Positions 11,409-21,346 of a stretch of DNA of 64,000 nt are shown in pieces. The position numbers and the translations under genes are program-made. The stretch is from NCBI RefSeq assembly GCF_016097555.1, contig NC_054701.1, positions 30,870,707-30,934,706 of the forward strand, given 5' to 3'. This DNA comes from Gigantopelta aegis (lineage: Eukaryota > Mollusca > Gastropoda > Neomphalida > Peltospiridae). The notes beneath the pieces were generated by a model. The model was not told the origin of the DNA, searched no databases, and saw nothing but the letters and a program-made list of their open reading frames with translations. How positions within the stretch are numbered: position 1 is the stretch's first letter; each line of letters starts with the position of its first letter.

Positions 11409-12621
11409 TGTCACGGGGATTCTATAATTCCCGTAACCGAATAAAACACGATTATCAAAATCTCTCTCCTAACTGTATATCTATTAGATCTCTCTGTAAC
11501 AGGCTGTTAAACCTAGTATGGCTCGTCTCTAGGTATGATCAGAGATACGATCTTATATAAGTATATATAATATAGCACGTTAGTTCTCTAGAAAACACAA
11601 CAAAAACACAATACACTTTGGAATCTGTATTAATCTACGCTGACAAATGTACAGCCGTAGTAGTAAATTAATAACAACAATAATAACAACCCAGAACTGA
11701 TCACTTAATTAGTTAATCTCTGGGTGTCTAGTTACACAATATGCGAATCACTTCACCGTTACACCACACCCGCACGTGTGATAATTGAGAAACGCTTACA
11801 GGAGAAGTTAATTAATAAAGGAATTACAACACCATTCCTAACTGGTTAATTTATAATTAACCCTTACTACTCGTTCAGTAACGTGTGATAATTTAGGAAC
11901 GCTTCTTGGGGAACTTAATTAATAAAGGAATTACAGCTCTATTCCTAACGGGTTAATTTTTAATTAACCCTAACTACTCTTCAGTAATCTTGTAACACAG
12001 AATTAATACTTATCACAATAAAGACAATAACCTACAGTGTACCTAGGGTCTTCTAGGATGACTGGCTAAGCTTTATATTACCAAATACTCATATAATGTT
12101 AGAACAATAAGTCTACGATTTACTTCGTCAGATGACCGAAGACACTGTCTAAAGAATATTGGTATAATACAGTATTAAAATATTTAAGTCACATCAATCA
12201 CATCAAGGTTATACACAGAGCAGAAATGATATTTACCAAAGTCCAAACGGACTAACGTTCCTCCGGAGCCTTCCTAATCGTTCTCCTAGATCTCTCTAAA
12301 TTCTAGCTATTTATTCCAAAATCAGAATTGGCCTGAGGGAACAAAGCGGCACCTCACGTATCATCTCATAGTCTACCTCGGTATTTTCTCTCTGATCGTC
12401 AGACTATTGACGCCATCGTCGCCAAAACGCGGTTGTAAAACCCGCACTCGCAGAGGTATTACGTAACTACTCGCCACATGGCCTCCACAGCGGGACTAAG
12501 TGCATATTGGAATTACGTAACAAGTTGTCCACCTGGGCTACGGGCAATAAATTGCACACGGCACCCTAACACAATTAAAATCGCCACAGGCGAAAACAAA
12601 TTAAGAGCATGTACCGTGACA
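11409..12621 (-). repeat. LTR, left copy (3' LTR)
   Basis: A 1213-bp repeat starting TGTCACGGGG and ending ACCGTGACA. It contains two tandem units of about 105 bp (near 11775 and 11880, sharing CGTGTGATAATT and TTAATTAATAAAGGAATTAC). Small open frames inside it are not genes. Confidence 0.85.
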
Positions 12622-12838
12622 CACCCCCACCTCAAAAAGGATATTTCCTCTACTCTAGGAATAGGGAAATATACTACATTAAAACAAAGGGGTGCGTTAA
12701 CCGACGCATACGGGCATTTATAACACATGTAATAATAAGGTGACTACCAGTAATCACACTGAGTCTCTGAGTCCCTGGTATACAAAAATATATATAAACA
12801 AAACAGAAATAAAGAATGTCAACACATTATCATAACGT

Positions 12839-13841
12839 TCAACTTCGGGACAGGGCCTCAGCGATTACATTGGATGTGCCCTTGATATGTTCAATGGTAA
12901 TTGGGTATTCTTGCAGAAGAAGACTCCATCTCAAAACTCTCTGGTTGGAGGCTTTCATTAGGATGGTCCAGTCCGTCTTCGTCTTCCTGGAACAGCACAG
13001 CTCCAGCACCCACGTCACTGGCACCCATAGCTAGCTTGAAAGGCACTCGGTAGTCTGGTGCTGCCATCACGGGAGACGAGTAGCGCCTCTGCTTGAGCCG
13101 GTTGAATGACTTCTCGCATTCACCTGACCAATGGAAATTCGTGTTCTTCCTTTTCAGCGTCGCACGTTTTCCAGGTTTTCTCCGATAGGCATGCTGTCGA
13201 ATCTGTGTAGTGTTGGGTTCCCAGCGCACATCTTGGCTTAAGGTATTGGTAACCGTTGGAAGGTCCCGACAAATGGAAACATTGTCTTGTATCAATGTAG
13301 TCAGCTTTGCTCGCTGGGGGTTCAAGTCTGCTAGAATCTGGCCGTTGGCCAACTTGACCTCTGCAGTCTTGACGTCATCACCGGAAATTGAGTGTCTCTC
13401 AATTTGGACCGGTCCCTCTGGAACTATCGGCAGTCTGTCAAAATAACCTTTTAGCAAATTGATGTGACAATACCTACTTTTCCTAACCCTATCAGGAGTG
13501 TTTATCATATACCCTGTCTCATTAACTCGTTTGTGCACAACATAGGGCCCGAAATACCTGTTCTGCACAGAACCCCGTTTAATGGGAAGGTACAGCAGCA
13601 CCTTATCCCCTGGTTTAAATTCCCGACTCTTAGCCTTCCTATCAAACACTGATTTTATTTTGCTCTGAGCATGGCTCAGTTGCTTCCTAGCCTTCCTATC
13701 AAACTCTGATTTTATTTTGTTCTGTGCATGGCTCAGTTGCGTCCTAGCTAGTTCGGTCGCCGGCAACCTCCGATCTCTAACTCTCTTATTTATTAATACT
13801 CCCTTGTCCACAGTTAACAAGGTAGTGCGAACTGCCAACAA
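12839..13841 (-). pseudogene. Remnant of Ty3/Gypsy pol (integrase C-terminal and RNase H pieces)
   Basis: Integrase C-terminal character is seen in FKPGDKVLLYLPIKRGSVQN and YFGPYVVHKRVNETGY. RNase H character is seen in FHWSGECEKSFNRLK, MAAPDYRVPFKLAMGASDVG and EYPITIEHIKGTSNVIAEAL. The pieces are not in the family's usual order, which indicates rearrangement. Fossil only. Confidence 0.8.
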
Positions 13842-13873
13842 AATTGGATCAGCCCCCTGCTCTAGTACTAGCT

Positions 13874-14647
13874 AATTTATAATTAACCCTTACTACTCGT
13901 TCAGTAACGTGTGATAATTTAGGAACGCTTCTTGGGGAACTTAATTAATAAAGGAATTACAGCTCTATTCCTAACGGGTTAATTTTTAATTAACCCTAAC
14001 TACTCTTCAGTAATCTTGTAACACAGAATTAATACTTATCACAATAAAGACAATAACCTACAGTGTACCTAGGGTCTTCTAGGATGACTGGCTAAGCTTT
14101 ATATTACCAAATACTCATATAATGTTAGAACAATAAGTCTACGATTTACTTCGTCAGATGACCGAAGACACTGTCTAAAGAATATTGGTATAATACAGTA
14201 TTAAAATATTTAAGTCACATCAATCACATCAAGGTTATACACAGAGCAGAAATGATATTTACCAAAGTCCAAACGGACTAACGTTCCTCCGGAGCCTTCC
14301 TAATCGTTCTCCTAGATCTCTCTAAATTCTAGCTATTTATTCCAAAATCAGAATTGGCCTGAGGGAACAAAGCGGCACCTCACGTATCATCTCATAGTCT
14401 ACCTCGGTATTTTCTCTCTGATCGTCAGACTATTGACGCCATCGTCGCCAAAACGCGGTTGTAAAACCCGCACTCGCAGAGGTATTACGTAACTACTCGC
14501 CACATGGCCTCCACAGCGGGACTAAGTGCATATTGGAATTACGTAACAAGTTGTCCACCTGGGCTACAGGCAATAAATTGCACACGGCACCCTAACACAA
14601 TTAAAATCGCCACAGGCGAAAACAAATTAAGAGCATGTACCGTGACA
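13874..14647 (-). repeat. LTR, right copy (5' LTR, partial)
   Basis: About 774 bp almost identical to 11848-12621, ending in the same CCGTGACA terminus followed by the TTACC duplication. Confidence 0.85.
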
Positions 14648-14907
14648 TTACCTTTTGACTGCACACACCGTCAACCAGGTAAAAGGGCAATTAAGGAGTA
14701 CCGGGACGTAGATCGATCCTAATTGGTGCACATCAACAAGTCCCGCGCCGTAGAATTCATTTTAGTAATCTGTACTCACACAAAAACGGAAGTGTTGAGG
14801 ATGACTAGAACCATATCCTATTATTCCCACAAAATCACAATATCAGCTATTTGAAAAGCATATTAAACCTCTCTCTCTCTTTAAACTCTAGGCCTACTAT
14901 ATATATA

Positions 14908-16513
14908 CTACTCAAAAGAATTTAAGGGTCAGACGATATTTTCGACATTATTTTCTGAATGTCAATTATATTAGCTAGACCATAATGTCACACATGGTAT
15001 TGTTCCATTTTGACGAAAGTGGGTCTAAGCAACCCATAAATGAATTAAAATCCACTGTCATTGACACTGTCGACTAGTTCTAATGGCGAAAACATGCTTA
15101 CATTTGCACGTAAATTAGGGCGAAAGCGAAAGGTCTGCTAAGTGCCCATAACTTGCTTTTTAACAAAGCGCTTCATTTGCACGCTTTGCATGTGTATTCC
15201 ATGTTCCCAATGCTGAATTTCCGTATAATTGGAGCTTGCGTTCGTGTACGGTGCACACTCCAAATTCGACAATGGTACGACGTCAACTGACTATCGAAGA
15301 TTGAGGAAGGGCTATTGCTTGGCTTCAGGATGGCAATACGCAAAGAAATGTTGCTCTGAGACTTGGTGTCAGTCAGAGTGTCGTTGGCCGACTGTGGCAA
15401 CGGTACCAAGCAACGAATTCTGTTCGAAATCGTCCACGTTCGGGAAGACCCCGAAGCACTACAAATAGAGAGGACCGCTACATCACCAATATGGCTCTAC
15501 GTTAACGCACAACCACTGCACGCCGATTACGTGACAATCTGCGGACTGCGACTGGAACTCGAGTGTCTGATCAAACCATACGCAATCGTCTGAAAGCCAA
15601 TAATCTACGCTGCCGTCGCCAGGCTGTTCGACCACCACTCCTACCACGTCACAGAACGGCCAGACGTCACTGGTGCACACTTCATCTGCGGTGGCAACGT
15701 GTTCAGTGGGGTCGAGTGATGTTCACTGATGAGTCCAGGTTTAGTCTCCAGTTCAACGACGGTCGGGTTCGTGTCTACAGACGTCCTGGGGAGCGCTTCG
15801 CTGACGTTAACGTTAGACAACGTCACCGGTTCGGTGGTGGCAGCGTCATGGTGTGGTGCGGCATCTCTATCCACCACAGGACCCCCCCCCCCTCTATGTA
15901 GTGGATGGCAATCTGAATGGAATCCGCTATCTGAATGAGATTATCCGGCCGTTGGTTCTCCCAGGCCTTCAGCAGATTGGCGGCGGGGCAGTTCTGCAGG
16001 ATGACAATGCCAGACCCCACCGCGCCAGGGTGGTAACGGACTTTCTCAGACAACAAGGTATCGCCAGGATGAATTGGCCAGCATATTCGCCTGACTTGGC
16101 CCCAATAGAGAACGCCTGGGACGAATTAGGCAGGAGAGTTCGGGATAACCATGCCCCTCCGGTCAACCTTCATGATCTGGGTCAACTTCTTATGGCAGAG
16201 TGGCAGGCCATTCCCCAAGTGTTCTTCAGACGTCTGATCAACAGCATGAGGCAACGATGTGTCGAGTGTATTCGCGCCAGGGGTGGATTCACACACTATT
16301 AAACGAATGTTCTAATGTGTAAAATCCATGTTTGACAACCTTCAACTTTGACAGCATGTCATGTGACTTTCTTGTATACATTGACGTTTATTTGTGTTTT
16401 TTTGTAAATATGGAACAATAAATAAAAAATTTGGTGTAGTTTACATCATCAATCTAATACACTCTGAAACTTATTTGGTTATAAATTTTTGACCCTTAAA
16501 TTCTTTTGAGTAG
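14908..16513 (+). mobile_element. Tc1/mariner-superfamily DNA transposon, copy 1
   Basis: 1606 bp flanked by TA. The terminal inverted repeats of about 24 bp begin CTACTCAAAAGAATTTAAGG and are mirrored by CCTTAAATTCTTTTGAGTAG at the right end. It carries one transposase gene with DD34E spacing. Its right end abuts an (AT)n tract, which is a common TA-rich target. A second copy with the same ends lies at 30297-31876. Confidence 0.93.
15272..16302 (+). pseudogene. Tc1-like DD34E transposase, inactivated
   Basis: About 343 codons, the usual Tc1 length. It has an N-terminal helix-turn-helix ([20 protein letters not shown]), the GRPR hook [15 protein letters not shown] with the first catalytic D, QDDNARPH with the second, and DLAPIENAWDEL with the E after 34 residues. 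Two in-frame stops are visible (TGA in the codon after TIED, an apparent CGA change, and TAA after MALR). One frameshift lies at the C run near 15888. It is therefore not autonomous. Confidence 0.9.
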
Positions 16514-16515
16514 TA

Positions 16516-17635
16516 TATATATATATATATATATAAGTTCAACAATACCCAGGTGTAGGCTACTGTAAACAGTAACTGCAATAAACCAGAGATAACCCGC
16601 TGGCATTTTATATTAAATTACTGGAGAGAAGTGGATTCAAAACGTGTAGTCATGCGTGGTGACCTGTGTGTAGGCCTACCTGAACTGTTTAATTAAATTA
16701 TCGGCACTCCCTTTGGGATAAAACTGAGCTGACGAGATTCGAATAAACAACGTTTTTCTTATACTAGTTGGTACTGTTGGTACTGTCAATAATAGTCTAC
16801 ATGGAGGGGTATTAAATGGTTTATCATAGTATATGAAATCCTGGATCTACGTACGCTATAAGTACGAAAGAAAAATAAGAAAAATAGGAAGAAGAAAAAG
16901 AGGAAGAAGAGTCTACACAGAGGCGGATCGGGGGGGGGGGGGGGGGGGGTGGGTGGAGTGGGGGCAGGGGCCTGCCCCCCCCCTAAATTTTGCGACAGTT
17001 ATAATTTTATTATATATATATATATTTTTTCACAATCCCCCTCCAAGCCTCCCCCAAAGTTCCTTTAGCATTCCGCCTCAAGTCATTAGGGCCCCCCTAA
17101 ATGGATTTTCTGGATCTGCCACTGCTACATGTAGTATAGAATATTGTAAGAAGGAAGAGGAAGAACAAAAAGAAGATGGCTGGCCCATACGCATAGGCGT
17201 ACGGGCTCCCATTTGTTTTAGGGGGACAGGCTAATTTTTACTAGAATTAAATGAAAATACCAGAATATCGAAAACAACATTTATTCATATCATGGTAAAA
17301 AGGTCTCATGTTAGCACAATTTGCCCGAATATCTATACCATTTTTGCCCGAATTTGAGGATTTGCTCCAGTTTCCCCACCTCCTGCCCCACTCTCGTATG
17401 TGCATATAGCCACATCTGTGTTAAGTAACAAGATGGCGGCCTCCATTGCGTTTTATTTACGGAATTCATTTTTGTAAGCAATAGTGTGTATGTAATCGAC
17501 TGGAACAGAACACAAAACGGTTGTTGCGAAATGCGATCAGAAACTGTTAAAAGGCCTTGAGTATTATATTTTCTTTTATTTTCTTTTTTTAATTGACAAT
17601 TGATATAAATCAGAGAATGATTTAACTTCCTAATT
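16516..17635. other. Non-coding stretch with a G-rich MITE-like segment
   Basis: About 16918-17126 has weakly inverted ends (CAGAGGCGGATC and GGATCTGCCACTG) around a 21-base G run and C-rich sequence. The remainder is AT-rich. The 133-residue open frame over it is compositional. Confidence 0.5.
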
Positions 17636-17955
17636 AAAGTTTAAAGTTTGTTTTTTGTTTTACAACACCACTAGAGGACATCGATTTATTCATCATCGGC
17701 TATTGGATGTCAAACATTTGGTAATTTTAACATATAGTTTTAAAAAGGAAACCCGCTACATTTTTTCATCAGTAGCAAAGGATATTTTATATGCACCATC
17801 ACACAGACAGGATAATACATATCACGGCTTTTGCTATGTGCCAGTCATGGTGCACTGACTGAGACCAAAAATAGCCCAATGGGCCCATCGACGGGGATCT
17901 ATCCTAAATCGACACCGCGCACCAATTTCAAGCGAGCGCTTTATCGCTGGGTTAC
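17636..17955 (-). mobile_element. Chimeric SINE, head 1 + tail 2
   Basis: On the minus strand: head TACGTAACCCAGCGATAAAG, B-box-like GGATAGATCCCCGTCG, core, then tail CCAATAGCCGATGATGAATA ending in TAAAACAAAAAACAAACTT. Confidence 0.75.
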
Positions 17956-18304
17956 GTAAGTGTATGTGAACATATATATGTGTATCATAATATCCATTGG
18001 TTAAAAAACAAAAACAAAAAACAAAACAAAAACATCGATCAAAAAAAAAAAACCCCATAACTTGGCGCGCACATGCATACAACACAACACCCCACAAAAT
18101 AAATATAATTAAAAGTTACCAAATAAAATATTATATACTAGCATGTACTCTTTTGCTACCCTACCCCACCCCCTCCAACAACAAATAACTTTGGGTCGAC
18201 CCGTTTTTTCTAGCTAGGGTCAAGTTCCCCCAAACACATTTTTAGGCCTATAAAGTGGTGGATTAACAATTTTGAGAACACCGATCACTTTATGTGACTT
18301 TCTA

Positions 18305-18352
18305 TTTGGTAAAATGTTTGACATTCAATAGCCGATGATTAATAAAACAAAC
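18305..18352 (+). mobile_element. SINE tail 2 fragment
   Basis: AATGTTTGACATTCAATAGC then CGATGATTAATAAAACAAAC. A solitary 3' end. Confidence 0.55.
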
Positions 18353-19275
18353 TTTTGATCTACTTACTTCCAGATCGATACATTGCATCGAGTCAGATTG
18401 AATGGCATTGCTGAAACATTAAGCAGGAACACTGAGGTGGTCACTGAATCGAACCTTCACATAAATGTTTGACATTTTACAGAACCGGTTCAATCTTGAT
18501 TGATAGCATATTTTATTGCATATAATATATATAGGTAATAGGGAAAGAAGAAAAGTGTTTGATGTTACAAAATATAGTTTTTTTTTACAATGTTGCAGAA
18601 TGGCCATGTTCGTTAATGTTCCTGAAATGGGACAGCATGCCCAAATGCACCCTAAAACAAATTTAACGCGCGTTGTGGCACGTTGTGCGACAATTGCAGG
18701 AAATCAGCGTGAAATGGTCAGATTTTAGCGAGTGCACGTGAAACTCGAGGAAAAGATTGGGGTAGTGATGGGTATTTAAAGCTGCAATTCTCGCAATGAT
18801 GCCTCATTTCCATTTCGACGTACACGAGTTACAGGATGCCAAGACTAAGCCTGTCGAATCGAAACATTGCAATAGGCTGCCTCCAGTTAGGTGAATCGCA
18901 GTCAGCAGTCGCACGCCACGTGAACGTCCATCAGAGCACCACTTCACGTCTCTGCGACAAGTACCAGCAGTTTCAATCAGCTGAAGACCGGCCCAGAAGT
19001 GGAAGACCTCTGCAGCACAAAATCGCTACACCAGGGTTCTGCACTTGCGTCACCGAACTGCCACAGCAACGAACACTGCTGGACGCATACCTGGTTTGAG
19101 AAGGTGTCTGCACAAACCATTCGGAACCGACTTCGAGAAGCTGGTTTACGGGCTAGGAGACCGTATGTTGGCTCCGTCCTGCAACGTCAACATCGACATT
19201 TACGTGTTCACTGGTGCACGAATGTACAGGGGTGGAACTTGGGGAAACTGGCAGCGAGTATGGTTCAGCAACGAG

Positions 19276-19870
19276 CAATCTAATTAAAGTTGGCTCCACT
19301 ATTACATGTGGATCTAACAGCAGCCCGTTGGAGCTTCTGTCCAGTTGACCTTTCATTCGACCAATCAAAACCTTACTTGAAAAATCATGCAAGTGATTTG
19401 AGTGCGAGTGCGAATAATTTTTACATGCTCATATACCACTAGAGTTTCGAGCATGTCCGTCCCGGGGCCTATCTCAGTGATTTGAAAAGAATTTGAAAAC
19501 ATTCGGGATTATGTCGAGGGTATACGAAATGATTCGGGTGAATTACGAAAAATTAGTTTCAAAACGAGAAAAAAATGCGTGATGGTATAGCCATTAAATC
19601 TGTTTATACTATTATACAATCCAGAATTTATTGCTGCACTTTTCCCCCTATTTTTTCAATGTTGAAATAGACCACCAAGTTCGCCTATTGCATGAATAGT
19701 CACGCCCGATATTTTTAGAATTTGTATGCTCCCGAATAACGCTATAAAAGGCGAAGTGTAATTGGTCGATATTTAAATTATTTATAGATGAAATGTCACC
19801 TGGATATGGGAGTCCACGCAATGCTGCTAGATCTACTGGTAGACCAGTAGAGCTAATTTTAATCGGATTG
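19276..19870 (+). mobile_element. Non-autonomous TIR element (family F), 9-bp target duplication
   Basis: 595 bp with imperfect inverted ends (CAATCTAATTAAAGTTGGCT at the left, AGCTAATTTTAATCGGATTG at the right). It is flanked by AGCAACGAG (19267-19275) and AGCGAAGAG (19871-19879), a 9-bp duplication with two mismatches. A 9-bp duplication fits MULE/MuDR-type transposition (inference). No coding capacity. A family B repeat is nested at 19402-19475. Confidence 0.75.
19402..19475 (+). mobile_element. Family B SINE-like repeat nested in the F element
   Basis: It contains CATATACCACTAGAGTTTCG and GTCCGTCCCGGGGCC. It is flanked by the 10-bp duplication AGTGATTTGA (19392-19401, 19476-19485). Confidence 0.7.
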
Positions 19871-20398
19871 AGCGAAGAGTCACATTTTCTTCTACAGCGA
19901 CGTGATGGACGTGTTTGCAGACGGCGCAATGAACATTTTACCATCAACTGCGTCGCCCAAGTTGACAGATTCGGTGGAGGGAGTGTCATGGTGTGGAGAG
20001 CCATCTCATACACCGACAGAAGTGAACTTGTGTTCGTACAAGGCGACCTGATAGCTGTACGCTACCGGGATGAAATTCTTCGCCGTCACATGCTTCCCAT
20101 TTTGGATCGACAGAGAGAATTCTTTCAGCAGGACAATGCCAGGCCGCATACGGCACGTGTAACAATGGATTTCCTAGTGATTGCTGCTGCTGGTGGCCAC
20201 ACAAGGTACCGATTTCAGCGCCCTCGTGCGACACTGGTGACTAAAACGCCTCCACTGCCGTCATTCCATAGCAAGAACATTATCACATACTCATGTCACA
20301 TTTGACTGTGATACGATCATAAATAACGAAATTATGCCACTTTGTATTAAAGAGATAATTCCACGAATATTTCGCCTATGCGTTTCTTTTTTGACAGA

Positions 20399-21239
20399 GT
20401 ATACGTATATATATATATAAATGTATATAATACACACACACACACGATTGGGTACAAGTTATCCAACTTACGAGGCCCTCTCCTAATTAGGTTCAGTCTT
20501 GGAAATACTTCTCGAAATATTTCAGTTCCATCGACTCGTCAGGCGCCAGAGTTTCGGAGATGGCACCCCCTCCCATCCATTCCCCAATACATTTTCCGGG
20601 GAGCCAGAGTCGACCCTCCTATAAACTTCGGCAGCCAGTCTAGAACCACCACCCACTGCAGAAGCTCATCCATGTCAAATGTTATATCATTTTGTTGTTG
20701 TGATTGCAAATACTGTGCCTATGCCCGTGTTTGTGTGCGTACATGTTCACCTATTCTCGTTTGAAATAGCATAAACATGCTTAGTCACGAACTATCATCG
20801 AACCACTTCCAGCTTCTACAAATTTATTCACAATTTGAACTTTATAATAGTTTGCTTAGTAGGCCTAATACCTACATGTACGTAAATAATAATAATAAAA
20901 CAAAAACACAAGATAGGAAAAGGACAGTTTTATTGAGTATATTAATTATCAAGCCTAAATCATTTAACATCCATATACAAGAAAGATGTAAATGATATTC
21001 GTGAAAGAAGAAAATTAGGTAGTTATAGAAAGAAGTTTTAAGAAATTAATTATGTAAATAAATTATAAGGATCAGATGTAGAAAAGAATAATCTGAAACA
21101 TTTTCACAGCCTCAACATATTACGTACGTGTACTGATGAGGTAGATCAACAAAAAATATATGAAACGTTTATCAATAATAATATAGATACTTCTGATTCA
21201 AGTAAAGAAAATTACAAACAGAAGTTATATTTACGATAT
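20399..21239. other. Non-coding with AT and CA microsatellites
   Basis: (AT)n and (CA)n at about 20404-20445. Otherwise AT-rich without a supported gene. A further (AT)n/ATGC alternation lies at 21288-21340. Confidence 0.6.
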
Positions 21240-21307
21240 GGTAATATTTTTATTCCATTTGAAAATTATTTCTTAGAAATAAATATATATGCATATATAT
21301 GCATATA

Positions 21308-21346
<39 letters not shown>

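Larger units (their letters stand above)
11409..14647 (-). mobile_element. Broken Ty3/Gypsy-type LTR retroelement (fossil)
   Basis: Bounded by a 5-bp target duplication TTACC (11404-11408 and 14648-14652). The outer ends form the inverted pair TGTCACGG and CCGTGACA. The 3' LTR is on the left and a shortened 5' LTR on the right. A purine-rich tract (GAGGTGGGGGTG on the minus strand) abuts the 3' LTR, fixing the orientation. The interior is only about 1.25 kb, with pieces of integrase and RNase H. Broken, with at least several breaks, and incapable of encoding a full element. I noticed one difference between the LTR copies over about 770 bp, so the insertion is probably recent. Confidence 0.85.
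18836..20305 (+). pseudogene. Tc1-like transposase, split by an insertion and truncated
   Basis: Left part: SQSAVARHVNVHQSTTSRL (helix-turn-helix), EDRPRSGRP, then a frameshift, and WGNWQRVWFSNE. Right part after the insertion: SEESHFLLQRRDGRVCRRR, RFGGGSVMVWRAIS and QQDNARPHTARV with the second catalytic D. The region with the final E is missing after TMDFL. The insertion sits exactly in the FSDES motif that holds the first catalytic D. Confidence 0.85.
18836..20398 (+). mobile_element. Second Tc1-like transposon, interrupted by another element
   Basis: Transposase pieces begin MPRLSLSNRNIAIGCLQLGE. The right end is TTTTTTGACAGAG beside TATA, typical of Tc1 ends. I could not find the left inverted repeat, so the true left end lies before 18836, probably in the promoter-like stretch 18600-18835. 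The element at 19276-19870 is inserted inside it. Confidence 0.75.

Noticed and set aside
12478-12723. Small open frames MASTAGLSAYWNY..., present twice
   Set aside because: Both copies lie inside the LTRs of the Gypsy-type fossil and are repeats, not host genes.
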